From NCBI RefSeq assembly GCF_000429665.1, contig NZ_AUCH01000003.1, forward strand, positions 1 to 64,000: a DNA stretch of 64,000 bases, given 5' to 3'. Each line of letters starts with the position of its first letter. Positions within the stretch are counted from its first letter, which is position 1. Under the pieces are notes generated by a model. It ran no database searches. It saw only the letters and a program-made list of their open reading frames with translations, and was not told the DNA's origin. Origin of the DNA: Azovibrio restrictus DSM 23866. Lineage in GTDB: Bacteria; Pseudomonadota; Gammaproteobacteria; Burkholderiales; Rhodocyclaceae. Below are positions 34,221-43,862 of this stretch, one piece after another. A program made the translations under genes and the position numbers.

Positions 34221-35632
34221 AGGGAATCCACGAAGCGGACCAGGGCTTCGCGCTCCACCTTGTTGAACTTCAGAACGGCATCCCGTGCTGGCGCCGCTTC
34301 GCCCCCATGCCAGAGCACGGCCTCCAGCACACCCCGGGCGCGGCCGTCGTGGAGCAGGCGCTGGTGCCCATTGACCTCGCGAATCAGCCCCACCCCCCAG
34401 AGGGGCGGCGTCTTCCACTGGCGGCCATGGGCCAGCCCGTCGGGGCGGTTGTCCGCCAGCCCCGGGCCCATGTCATGCAGCAGCAGGTCCGTGTAGGGCC
34501 ATATCTGCTGCCCCGCCGCCTGGGAACTGGCCATGGCCGGATTGGGCGGCGCCCCCGTCACATAGCTGGGCCGGTGGCATGTGACACAGCCCGCCTGGGC
34601 GAACAGGCCCTGGCCCCGGCGGACCAGGGGATCAGCCGCATCCCGGCGGGCCGCCGGGGCCAGGGTGGCCTGGTAGAACACCACCTGGGCCAGGGTTTCG
34701 TCATCGATTTCCGGCTGGCCGTTACGGCCGCCCCGGGGGGCAGCCCGGCAATCCGGCTGGGCCTCGGTGCAGGCTTCCTGGGGATTCTTGCTGGAGGTGA
34801 TGCCGATATCCCCCAGGAAGGCCCCGGCCGTCTGGTGCGCCACGCTGGCCACATTGGCTTTCCAGCCAAAGCGGCCGATCCGTTCGGCCCCGGCGAAGGC
34901 GTCCCAGACCCGGTTCACCTGCCCCTTGACGGGACCGGGAGCCGCGGCCTGGTGCCTGACGTTGGCAAGGATTTCCTGTTCGGGTATGGCTTCGAGCAGG
35001 CCCACCCCGATGATCTGGGGCGCGATGCGTGGCCCCACCAGCACCTCCGGATGCATGGGCCCGTAAGCCAGCTCCACGAAACGGTACTCAGGCTGCAGCA
35101 GGGTATAGGGCGTACCGTCGGCAAACTGCCCGGTGAGGGTGGCATAGCTGATGGCCAGCTTGCCTTCAGGCTTCACCCCCTGGATGGCATTGTTGTTGAA
35201 CTGATCCCCGTAAGTAGGCTCGGGGATGATGGCGTTGTGGGGACCGCGCCCGGGAATGGAAAGGCGGAATAACAGCCCCGCCGGCTGCTCGCCGGCCTCG
35301 GGCGGCTCACCCCGGCCATCCTGCACGTGGCACCCACCGCAGGAACGGGCGATGAAATGGGGCCCCAGGCCGTCCCGGGCCAGGGTGGAAGACGGGGCCT
35401 CCACCCAGTTGCGCCGGAAGAAGGAGTTGCCCACGGCAAAACGGGCCCGCTCCGCATCTTCCAGATTGGCGAAGGGAAAGGAAAAGGCGTTGCGGCCATT
35501 GGCAAATACCGTGGTCGCCCCCCCGGTGAAGACGTCGGCGGGCAGTTTCTCCTCGGCCAGGACCGGGCTCAGCCCGCCCGCCACGGCCACCAGGCAGGCC
35601 CAGAGCCGGTAACAGTTACGGGGCGCGCTCAT
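34217..35632 (-). CDS. Di-haem c-type oxidoreductase (DHOR, DUF1111 family)
   Basis: 471-residue periplasmic protein with signal peptide (about 1-26). Two CxxCH haem sites are present: SCGGCH (about 119) and CVTCH near residue 355, as in the DUF1111 'thiol oxidoreductase' family, related to MauG-type peroxidases. It lies between two imelysins, overlapping both neighbours by ATGA. A role in iron redox at the envelope fits the operon but is inferred. Confidence 0.9.
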   Translation of the reverse strand: MSAPRNCYRLWACLVAVAGGLSPVLAEEKLPADVFTGGATTVFANGRNAFSFPFANLEDAERARFAVGNSFFRRNWVEAPSSTLARDGLGPHFIARSCGGCHVQDGRGEPPEAGEQPAGLLFRLSIPGRGPHNAIIPEPTYGDQFNNNAIQGVKPEGKLAISYATLTGQFADGTPYTLLQPEYRFVELAYGPMHPEVLVGPRIAPQIIGVGLLEAIPEQEILANVRHQAAAPGPVKGQVNRVWDAFAGAERIGRFGWKANVASVAHQTAGAFLGDIGITSSKNPQEACTEAQPDCRAAPRGGRNGQPEIDDETLAQVVFYQATLAPAARRDAADPLVRRGQGLFAQAGCVTCHRPSYVTGAPPNPAMASSQAAGQQIWPYTDLLLHDMGPGLADNRPDGLAHGRQWKTPPLWGVGLIREVNGHQRLLHDGRARGVLEAVLWHGGEAAPARDAVLKFNKVEREALVRFVDSL

Positions 35633-36792
35633 TTCGGGGCACTCAGGGTGAGACGGGTGATGCCGATGGCGGCGGCGGCCTCCACCAGACCCTTGGACTG
35701 GGCCACCAGAGCGTCTATGGTTTTCTGGATGCGCAGGCGCCCGGGAGCGCTGGAACTGCCGATGACCTCCCGGTCAAAGGGGGCCTGAATCGCCTCGGCG
35801 GCCTGCACCGAGGCGCTGATCTGCTCGCCCACGCGCCGGGCCAGGGCCGGATTGGCGGCGGCCACCAGCTCTGCCAGGGAAGCGCCCTGCACCAGGGAGC
35901 CGTCCAGGCGGCGGTAGCGGCCGAACCAGACGTTCTCGATGCCCTTGGCGTTGGTCACCGCGTCCCGGTGGGTGTTGTCCGAAAAGCAGGAGTGCTCGTC
36001 CTCCTGGTCCTGGGTATTCATGGCCACTTCCAGGCGCTCTCCGGCCAACTCGCCCCGGGACAGGGAGCCCAGGCCAATGATGATCTTGCGCACCGACTCC
36101 AGGCCGCCCCGCTCGAAGCGGGCCCGGTAGTTGGACAGGGCATCCGGAGCCCAGGCCCGGCCCAGGTAACGCAGATCGTCGATGAGCAGTTCAGTGGCGG
36201 TCAGCAGATACTGGCGGCGACGGTCGGCGTGGGCTGCCTTGCCGTCGACGAAGTCCTCATAGGAACGATTGCCCGGCCCCGTCGCAGATAAATCCTGGCC
36301 CCAGAGCAGGAATTCGATGGCATGCCAGCCGGCCGCGATGTTTTCTTCCCCACCTCGCTCGTTCAGGCGGCTCAGCTCCGCCTTGGTGATGGTGACCGAA
36401 GGCTTGTTGATGATCCCGGCGTCAGCCCTGCCCTTGACGTAATCCACATAGGCCTCGTCCAGGGGCCAGGCATTGAGGCGCCCCTCCGGCCCGCTTTCAT
36501 CATCGATGGGACCGGAGTAGAAACGGTAGGCCTCGGTCTGCCCATACCACTCCCGGGCCGCCAGCCAGGCCTGGCGGGCCGCCTGCTGGGACGACTCACT
36601 GGGCGCCGCCACGAAAGCCTGGATGGCCTCCTGCATCTGCAGGGCGCTGGTCAGGGAATCCTGGTAGCTGGCGTGGACGATTTCCGCATAGTTCCGGTTA
36701 ACCGCCTCCGGCGTCGGCGCCTGAGCCCCGGCCTGCAGGGAAACCCCTAGCAGCAGGGCCGCCAGGGTGAAACGAACGCGCTTGAAAGTCAT
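35629..36792 (-). CDS. Imelysin-family (M75) protein, copy 1 (IrpA/IcmP-like)
   Basis: 387-residue periplasmic protein with a signal peptide (about 1-23). The family motif GxHxxE is intact in GWHAIEFLLWGQD. Further blocks are RVYF-like YGQTEAYRFYSGPID, LNAWPLDEAYVDY and DEHSCFSDNTHRD, typical of the iron-regulated IrpA branch. The start at 36792 is preceded by AAGGGGG about 9 bp upstream. It heads the operon imelysin-DHOR-imelysin-DUF1513 and faces the porin gene across 165 bp containing a possible Fur site. Confidence 0.92.
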   Translation of the reverse strand: MTFKRVRFTLAALLLGVSLQAGAQAPTPEAVNRNYAEIVHASYQDSLTSALQMQEAIQAFVAAPSESSQQAARQAWLAAREWYGQTEAYRFYSGPIDDESGPEGRLNAWPLDEAYVDYVKGRADAGIINKPSVTITKAELSRLNERGGEENIAAGWHAIEFLLWGQDLSATGPGNRSYEDFVDGKAAHADRRRQYLLTATELLIDDLRYLGRAWAPDALSNYRARFERGGLESVRKIIIGLGSLSRGELAGERLEVAMNTQDQEDEHSCFSDNTHRDAVTNAKGIENVWFGRYRRLDGSLVQGASLAELVAAANPALARRVGEQISASVQAAEAIQAPFDREVIGSSSAPGRLRIQKTIDALVAQSKGLVEAAAAIGITRLTLSAPK

Positions 36793-36840
36793 TGCAAAAC
36801 CCCCTTTGTTCCATGAAGAAAATGTCGCATCCGAGCCACA

Positions 36841-36863
36841 GTGTGGTTTTGATGTGTGGTTTT
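36841..36863. repeat. Tandem GTGTGGTTTT direct repeats in the imelysin/porin intergenic region
   Basis: GTGTGGTTTT occurs at 36841-36850 and again at 36854-36863, separated by GAT. The first copy is also the right half of a CCACA-G-TGTGG dyad. Nothing in the genes explains this, so it may bind a regulator of the divergent pair. Confidence 0.5.
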
Positions 36864-36895
36864 TGACCAACACCGCACAACACATTTGCGTAAAT

Positions 36896-36916
36896 TTAAA
36901 AATGATTCTCAAAAGC
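36896..36916. promoter_or_regulatory. Possible Fur operator between imelysin operon and porin
   Basis: AATGATTCTCAAAA at 36901-36914 (complement TTTTGAGAATCATT) resembles the TGAGAATCATT core of Fur boxes and lies in the most A+T-rich stretch of the gap. A possible porin -10, TATAAC (36930-36935), is just downstream, so bound Fur would cover the promoter. Confidence 0.5.
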
Positions 36917-36957
36917 AGTTGCGTTATTCTATAACCACATTCTCAATAGGGGGTAGC

Positions 36958-38439
36958 ATGAAAAGCAAGCAAGTTCGCTCGCAAGCGGCAGCATTCAGCG
37001 AGAGGGGAGACTGGAGAAAGGTTGCCGCCGCCATGGTCGCCGGCGGTGTGCTGGCCCTGCCAGGTGCGGCCTACGCCCGGGACGACGTACAGGAGACCCT
37101 GCGCAAGATGAACGAGCGCCTGCAACAGCTGGAGCAACGTAACCAGGCACTGGAAAAGGAGGTGAAAACCCTGCGCCAGACCGGTACCGTGGCAGCCGCG
37201 CCCCGGGTCCTGCCGGATAACGAGCGGCTGGTACGCCTGGAACGGCAGAATCAGGTGCTGCAGGAGCAGGTCCGGGAGCTGGCCCACGCCCCCCAGCCTG
37301 AGCCCAGCGTGACGGAGCCCGGCATCGAAATCAGCGCCAGCCTGGTCTCGGTGTACCAGCACGCCAACCGGAACGGCATTGCCTCCGGCGAAACCGGCCA
37401 TGCCGGCAATTACCGGGGCGATGTGGAAATTAGCATCCCCGCCGGACACTGGGGTGAGGCCCAGGGCAAGGCCTTTGCCCACGTCCGCTTCGGCCAGGGT
37501 AATGGCCTGACCCTGCGGGACACCCATGTGGGCGTTCCCAATTCGACAACCTTCGAGAAGTACGGCGGCACCAACTCCGACGATTCCTTCGCCATCCTGG
37601 CCCAGGCCTACTACCAGCTGACCTGGCCCCTGAAACCCACCGGCTTCAACGACCAGCCCGGGGATCGCATCGAACTGACGCTGGGCAAGATGGATTTCTT
37701 CGGCTTCTTCGACCAGAACGCCGTGGCCGGGGATGAAGCCTCCCAGTTCCTCAACAATGCTTTCGTGCACAACCCCCTGCTCGATACCGGCGGCGACATT
37801 GGCGCCGACAATTACGGCTTTGCCCCCGGCGCCCGGCTCGGCTACTACAACGAAGGCGACGGCCTGCTGGGCTGGGGGGTTTCCCTGGGTATCTTTGCCG
37901 CGGGCAATGGTGCCCGCTTCGACGGCCGGGACAACGGCGGCCCCCTGAGCGTCGTCCAGTTCGAGCTGAGCCCCAAACAGATCAATGGGGAGCCCCGGGG
38001 CAATTACCGGATTTATGCCTGGAACAACGGCAGCACCGAGGACCTGGAGGGTAACCGCCAGCGCCACCGGGGCTGGGGGATTTCGCTGGATCAGCGCCTG
38101 GGCCGGGACTGGAACCTGTTTGCCCGCTATGGCCACCGGACCAGTGGTGAGGGCGCCTTCGACCAGGCCCTGACCGGCGGTTTCGAATTTTCAGGGGCCA
38201 GCTGGGGACGCCGGCATGACGCCATCGGCGTTGGCCTCGGCCTGTTGAAGACCAGCCAGGCCCAGAAGCTGGCCAGCGGCATCGGCGGCAACGAGCGGCT
38301 GGCGGAAATCTACTATCGCGGCAAGATCAACGAACACCTGGAAATTTCGCCCCACTACCAGTGGATCAGCCATCCCCAGGGCAACAGTTCCGTCCCGGAC
38401 ATCAACGTGCTTGGCGTGCGGGCCGCCTTGAGCTTCTAA
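36958..38439 (+). CDS. Outer-membrane porin, OprB-like, with N-terminal coiled coil
   Basis: 493 residues. A signal peptide (about 20-46, ending AYARDD) precedes about 80 residues of coiled coil (RKMNERLQQLEQRNQALEKE and a second heptad stretch) and then a beta-barrel ending in RAALSF with C-terminal Phe. Barrel features such as FGQGNGLTL, LGKMDFFGFFDQN and GWGISLDQRLGRDW match the OprB family. Family annotation says carbohydrate porin, but placement opposite an imelysin operon hints at an iron-linked role. The ATG at 36958 has AGGGGG 6 bp upstream. Confidence 0.85.
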   Translation: MKSKQVRSQAAAFSERGDWRKVAAAMVAGGVLALPGAAYARDDVQETLRKMNERLQQLEQRNQALEKEVKTLRQTGTVAAAPRVLPDNERLVRLERQNQVLQEQVRELAHAPQPEPSVTEPGIEISASLVSVYQHANRNGIASGETGHAGNYRGDVEISIPAGHWGEAQGKAFAHVRFGQGNGLTLRDTHVGVPNSTTFEKYGGTNSDDSFAILAQAYYQLTWPLKPTGFNDQPGDRIELTLGKMDFFGFFDQNAVAGDEASQFLNNAFVHNPLLDTGGDIGADNYGFAPGARLGYYNEGDGLLGWGVSLGIFAAGNGARFDGRDNGGPLSVVQFELSPKQINGEPRGNYRIYAWNNGSTEDLEGNRQRHRGWGISLDQRLGRDWNLFARYGHRTSGEGAFDQALTGGFEFSGASWGRRHDAIGVGLGLLKTSQAQKLASGIGGNERLAEIYYRGKINEHLEISPHYQWISHPQGNSSVPDINVLGVRAALSF

Positions 38440-38465
38440 CCAGTTACTTGCAGATCCCGAAACGA

Positions 38466-38494
38466 AAAGGCCCCGGAGGGCTTCCGGGGCCTTT
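38466..38494. terminator. Bidirectional terminator between porin and murA
   Basis: A perfect 12-bp stem AAAGGCCCCGGA/TCCGGGGCCTTT with a 5-nt loop sits between the converging porin and murA stop codons. A and T tracts flank the stem on both strands, so it can end both transcripts, including the long mla-murA one. Confidence 0.9.
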
Positions 38495-38512
38495 GTCACA
38501 GCAAGACGGGCA

Positions 38513-39758
<1,246 letters not shown>

Positions 39759-39772
<14 letters not shown>

Positions 39773-40001
39773 TCCATTCTTCCGGGGTATGGGTTTTCAG
39801 GGAAAGGGCGTGCAGTTCGCCGCTGTCCAGCTGGGCCCTGACCGTCTGGTTCACCCGCTGGTGGCGCTGCACTCGGCTCATGCCGGCAAATTCCGCACTG
39901 ACCACCAGGGCCTCGAAATGCTGGCCGTCCCCGGCCACTTCCAGGTGGCTGCAGGCCAGGCCCTGGCGGATGAGATTTTCTACGGTTTCAGGGAGCATCA
40001 T
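39759..40001 (-). CDS. BolA/IbaG-family protein
   Basis: 80-residue BolA-like protein: LEVAGDGQHFEALVVSAEF, RVQRHQRVNQ and a C-terminal LHALSLKTHTP. In E. coli the equivalent gene (ibaG) also precedes murA. IbaG/BolA proteins bind Fe-S clusters with monothiol glutaredoxins. Start is the first of two ATGs, 2 bp after the ABC permease stop. It overlaps murA by 14 bp. Confidence 0.92.
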
Positions 40002-40003
40002 GA

Positions 40004-40768
40004 TCAATAGCGCAGTTTCCAGCCCCGCTTGAGGAGCATCAGGGTGAGCAGGGCCAGGCCCGCAAAACAGAGGAGGACCACGGCCAGACTCACTTCCGGC
40101 CCCACGTCGGAAACACCGAAGAAGCCGTAGCGAAAGCCGTCGATCATGTAAAAGACGGGATTGTAATGGGAGACGGCCTGCCAGAACGCGGGCAGGGAGT
40201 GAATCGAGTAAAACACCCCGGACAACATGGTCAGGGGCAGCACCAGAAAATTCTGGAAGGCCGCCAGTTGATCGAACTTGTCGGCCCAGATGCCGGCGAT
40301 CACCCCCAGGGTCCCGAGGATGGCGCCCCCCAGCAGGGCAAACGCCAGGGCCCAGAGGGGCTGGGCCGGCCACAGGGGAGCGAAGGGCAGGGTCACCAGC
40401 CACACCCCCAGCCCCACCACCAGGCCGCGCAGGGCCGCCGCCAGGACGAAAGCCCCATAGAAGGCCCCGTAGGAGATCGGCGGCAGCAGCACGAACACCA
40501 GGGAGCCGGTAACCTTGGACTGGATCAGGCTGGAGGAGGAATTGGCAAAGGCGTTCTGCAGCACCGACATCATCACCAGGCCGGGCACCAGGAAGGCCGT
40601 GTAGGCCAGCCCATGCACCAGGCGCTCTTCCCCCAGCACATGGCTGAAGATGAGCAGGTAAAGGAGGGCCGTCAGCACCGGGGCGGCCACGGTCTGAAAG
40701 GCCACCCGCCAGAAACGCAGCAGCTCCTTGCGCAACAGGGCGCCGAAACCTCCGCCCAGATCAAGCAT
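40004..40768 (-). CDS. ABC-2 type transporter permease (YadH-like)
   Basis: 254-residue permease with six predicted membrane segments and the ABC-2 signature region (LVLPLTMLSGVFYSI). It overlaps its ATPase by 8 bp. The substrate is unknown; relatives are placed among lipid or polysaccharide exporters. The pair is regularly found inside the mla-murA cluster of betaproteobacteria. Confidence 0.93.
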   Translation of the reverse strand: MLDLGGGFGALLRKELLRFWRVAFQTVAAPVLTALLYLLIFSHVLGEERLVHGLAYTAFLVPGLVMMSVLQNAFANSSSSLIQSKVTGSLVFVLLPPISYGAFYGAFVLAAALRGLVVGLGVWLVTLPFAPLWPAQPLWALAFALLGGAILGTLGVIAGIWADKFDQLAAFQNFLVLPLTMLSGVFYSIHSLPAFWQAVSHYNPVFYMIDGFRYGFFGVSDVGPEVSLAVVLLCFAGLALLTLMLLKRGWKLRY

Positions 40769-41699
40769 GGGAAGCCTCCGCCCCTACCAGAGCCATGAAC
40801 GCATCCTCCAGATCGGGGGCATTCAGGCGCAGGTCCTCCAGCCCCAGGCCGGCCTGGCGCAGGCTGGCCAGCACGGTTTCCACCAGCTCCAGCCGGCTCA
40901 GCTGCAGCACGACCTCCCGTCCGTTGCGGCGCTGGACCAGGGGCTCCAGGGAGGCGGGCAGTTCCTGCTCCCCGGACAGTTTCAGGGTCAGGCTGTGGCC
41001 GGAAAAACGGGCCAGCAGGTTGGCCGTGCTGTCCAGGGCCAGGATGCGGCCTCGCTTCAGCAGCGCGATGCGCTGGCAAAGGGCCTCAGCTTCTTCCAGG
41101 TAGTGGGTGGTGAGCACGATGGTGTGCCCGGCCTCGTTCAGGCGGCGGATGAAGCGCCACAGTCCCTGGCGCAATTCCACGTCGACCCCGGCCGTGGGTT
41201 CGTCCAGGACGATCACCGGGGGCCGGTGCACCAGGGCCTGGGCCACCAGCACCCGGCGCTTCATGCCGCCGGACAGGCGGCGCATGTTGGTGTCCGCCTT
41301 GTCCGCCAGATCCAGATTGGCCAGGATCTCGTCGATCCAGTCATCGTTGCGCCGGATGCCGAAATAGCCGGACTGGATGCGCAGGGTCTCGCGCACGGTG
41401 AAGAAGGGATCGAACACCAGTTCCTGGGGCACCACCCCGAGCCGGCGCCGGGCTTCCCGGTAATCCCCCTGCACCTCGTGACCGAGAACCCGGATACTGC
41501 CGGCGGAGGGTCTGGCCAGCCCGGCCAGGCAGGAAATCAGGGTGGTCTTGCCGGCGCCATTGGGACCCAGCAGACCGAAGAACTCCCCCTGAGCGATCTC
41601 CAGGTCTACCCCGTCCAGGGCGGTGAAGGCGCCAAAGCGCTTGACCACCCCGGCAAAGGCGACGGCAGGAACGGCTACGGGAGAGACGGAACTACCCAT
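40761..41699 (-). CDS. ABC transporter ATPase (YadG-like)
   Basis: 312-residue ATPase. Walker A GPNGAGKTT, Q-loop VPQEL, signature LSGGMKRR, Walker B VIVLDEPTAGVD and the H-loop TTHYLEEAE are all intact. About 90 C-terminal residues extend beyond the ATPase core, as in DrrA-type exporters. Start at 41699 lies 19 bp after mlaB. Confidence 0.95.
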   Translation of the reverse strand: MGSSVSPVAVPAVAFAGVVKRFGAFTALDGVDLEIAQGEFFGLLGPNGAGKTTLISCLAGLARPSAGSIRVLGHEVQGDYREARRRLGVVPQELVFDPFFTVRETLRIQSGYFGIRRNDDWIDEILANLDLADKADTNMRRLSGGMKRRVLVAQALVHRPPVIVLDEPTAGVDVELRQGLWRFIRRLNEAGHTIVLTTHYLEEAEALCQRIALLKRGRILALDSTANLLARFSGHSLTLKLSGEQELPASLEPLVQRRNGREVVLQLSRLELVETVLASLRQAGLGLEDLRLNAPDLEDAFMALVGAEASHA

Positions 41700-41718
41700 G
41701 GAGACAGGCCAGCGGGCC

Positions 41719-42000
41719 TCAGGCCCGCTCGAACAGGGCGTCGAGATCGTAGAGATCAGCCAGGGCCCGGAGGCCATCGGGCACACCGGTCAGGCGCAAC
41801 TGGCCGCCGGCGGCCTGGTTCAGGCGCAGCCATTCGAGCAGCACCGCCAGGCCGGAAGAATCGGCCTGCTGCACCCCGGAGAGGTCCACCACCCGGTCGC
41901 TGCCGTCAAAAAAGCCACGGCCTGCTTCCAGCAGGCCGCGGGCATTCGCCATCACCATGGGCACCTGCACCAGCAGGCGGTCGGCTTCACAGCGGAGCAT
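41719..42000 (-). CDS. mlaB: MlaB-like STAS-domain protein
   Basis: 93-residue single STAS domain: VVDLSGVQQADSSGLAVLLEWLR holds the conserved loop with Asp-Ser-Ser. MlaB binds and stabilises the MlaF ATPase in the inner-membrane phospholipid transporter. It lies 13 bp after mlaC. Confidence 0.9.
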   Translation of the reverse strand: MLRCEADRLLVQVPMVMANARGLLEAGRGFFDGSDRVVDLSGVQQADSSGLAVLLEWLRLNQAAGGQLRLTGVPDGLRALADLYDLDALFERA

Positions 42001-42013
42001 GTCTGACGGAATC

Positions 42014-42643
42014 TCAGGCCCCCTTGCCGCTGTCCAGAGCCTTGTTCTTGCTCGCCAGGGCCTGGATCAGGCCATCGATGCCCCCATTGCGCACTTCCTG
42101 GGCAAAAGAATCCCGGTAATTGGTCACCAGGCTGACGCCGGCCACCACCACGTCATAGACCTTCCAACCCTTGTCGGTCTTCTCCAGGCTGTAGTCCAGC
42201 TGGATCGGACGCCCGCCAGGCTGCACCACCTCGGTCCGCACCAGCACGTCGGTATCACCGGGGTTCATCTTGAAGGGCTTGTAGCGTACGGTCTGATCCC
42301 GGTAGGAGGACAGGGCGTTCGAATAGGTGCGCACCAGAAGCTCCTGGAACTGCTGGGCCAGCTGCTCCTTCTGCTTGGGCGTGGCCTTGTTCCAGTCCCG
42401 CCCCACGGCCAGGGAGGTCATGCGGTTGAAATTGAAATAGGGCAGCACCTTGGTCTGCACCAGGGCGATGGTCTTCTGGGTATTGCCGTTCTGGATATCC
42501 TTGTCCTGACGCACGGCCTTGAGCACGTCGTCGGTGACGGTCTTCACCAGGGCATCCGGCGCCGCTTCCTGGGCCAGAGCCACGGAACCGGTAGCAACGG
42601 CCATGCAGGCCGTCATCAAGAGAACAAACAAACGCTTCATCAC
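42014..42643 (-). CDS. mlaC: MlaC periplasmic phospholipid-binding protein
   Basis: 209-residue exported carrier that shuttles phospholipid between MlaA and the MlaFEDB complex. Signal peptide about 1-24 (ALAQEAA). VLPYFNFNRMTSLAVGRDW and DYSLEKTDKGWKVYDVVVAGVSLV are the family blocks. It lies 14 bp after mlaA. Confidence 0.95.
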   Translation of the reverse strand: MMKRLFVLLMTACMAVATGSVALAQEAAPDALVKTVTDDVLKAVRQDKDIQNGNTQKTIALVQTKVLPYFNFNRMTSLAVGRDWNKATPKQKEQLAQQFQELLVRTYSNALSSYRDQTVRYKPFKMNPGDTDVLVRTEVVQPGGRPIQLDYSLEKTDKGWKVYDVVVAGVSLVTNYRDSFAQEVRNGGIDGLIQALASKNKALDSGKGA

Positions 42644-42657
42644 ATCAGATCCTGGTC

Positions 42658-43395
42658 TTAATTGTCGTCACGCCGGGGCGGATTGCCGTCATGCACCTGG
42701 GAAGCCCGACGCTGCAGGTAGCCGGAACGGATATAGGCATACTTGTCCAGGGCGGCTTCCTCGATCACCTTGTCCCCGGGCAGCAGGCCGGCGCGGACTT
42801 CGACGGCGCGCAGGGCCACGGCGCTGTTGCGCAGGGCCACGTTATCCACGTGCCACCAGAGGGGATAGAAGTACTGGTCCACGCCCCAGCCCACCAGGTC
42901 CCGGGAAGTATTGGGGCCGATCACGGGCAGGAAGACATAGGGGCCATCCGGCACCCCCCAGACGGCGAAGGTCTGGCCGAAATCCTCATCCCCCTGGTCC
43001 AGTCCCATCTCGCTGGCCACGTCGAAGAGACCGAAGATGCCCACGGTGGAGTTGATCAGCAGCCGGCCCAGACCGGTGAAGCCCTCCCGGGGCTTGCCCT
43101 GGAGGAAGGCATTGCCGCCCCGGCTGACGTCCCAGAGGTTCTCGTAGAAATTGTGCACGCTCATCTTGGCGGGCAGGGGCACGGCGGCATCGTAGCCCTT
43201 GGCCAGGGGCCGCAGGGCGACCTTGTCCAGGCCTTCGTGCACCTCGAACATGGTCCGGTTGAAGCCCTCGTAGGGATCCTGGGGGCTGGGCGCCCGGGTA
43301 GTGCCGGCGCAACCGGCCAGCAGCACTGCCGCCGCCAGGGCCAGGCTGCCTCGCCATCCGCGCCAGGCGGACTTCTGCTGGGTTTTCACGTTCAT
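42658..43395 (-). CDS. mlaA: MlaA (VacJ) outer-membrane lipoprotein
   Basis: 245-residue lipoprotein; lipobox LLAGC places the lipid-modified Cys near residue 29. The core YEGFNRTMFEVHEGLDK, RLLINSTVGIFGLFDVA and FGQTFAVWGVPDGPYVFLPV is typical. In E. coli mlaA is unlinked from mlaFEDCB, whereas here it sits between mlaD and mlaC, as in many betaproteobacteria. It overlaps mlaD by ATGA. Confidence 0.96.
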   Translation of the reverse strand: MNVKTQQKSAWRGWRGSLALAAAVLLAGCAGTTRAPSPQDPYEGFNRTMFEVHEGLDKVALRPLAKGYDAAVPLPAKMSVHNFYENLWDVSRGGNAFLQGKPREGFTGLGRLLINSTVGIFGLFDVASEMGLDQGDEDFGQTFAVWGVPDGPYVFLPVIGPNTSRDLVGWGVDQYFYPLWWHVDNVALRNSAVALRAVEVRAGLLPGDKVIEEAALDKYAYIRSGYLQRRASQVHDGNPPRRDDN

Positions 43396-43862
43396 TTCGG
43401 ATCCTGACCTTCAGCTGCCTTGTTGAAGAGGAACTGGCTCACCAGCTTCTCCAGCACTACTGCGGACTGGGTTTTAAAAATGGTATCGCCGGCGGCCAGC
43501 TTGCGCTCGTCCCCCCCCGGCTCCAGGCCCACATACTGATCCCCCAGCAGTCCGGAGGTATAGATGGAGGCAAAGGTGTCCTTGGGAAAGGTGTAGCGGG
43601 CATCGATGCTGAGCGACACCACCGCCTCGTAGGTTTCCGGGTCGAAACGGATGTCGCTCACCCGTCCCACCACCACGCCGGCACTCTTCACCGGCCCCCG
43701 GGCCTTGAGGCCGCCGATGTTATCAAACTTGGCCTGGAGTTGGTACGTCTGGTCCATGTGCACACCCGTGAAGCTGCCCACCTTGAGGGCCAAAAACAAC
43801 AGGGCGGCGATGCCGAGGGCGACGAAGAATCCGACCCAGAGGTCTAGGGTGGTACGACTCAT
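43392..43862 (-). CDS. mlaD: MlaD, MCE-domain phospholipid transporter subunit
   Basis: 156-residue inner-membrane-anchored MCE protein: membrane segment about 8-27, then a single MCE domain with DNIGGLKARGPVKSAGVVVGRV. Hexameric MlaD forms the periplasmic funnel of MlaFEDB. It overlaps mlaE by ATGA. Confidence 0.95.
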   Translation of the reverse strand: MSRTTLDLWVGFFVALGIAALLFLALKVGSFTGVHMDQTYQLQAKFDNIGGLKARGPVKSAGVVVGRVSDIRFDPETYEAVVSLSIDARYTFPKDTFASIYTSGLLGDQYVGLEPGGDERKLAAGDTIFKTQSAVVLEKLVSQFLFNKAAEGQDPK

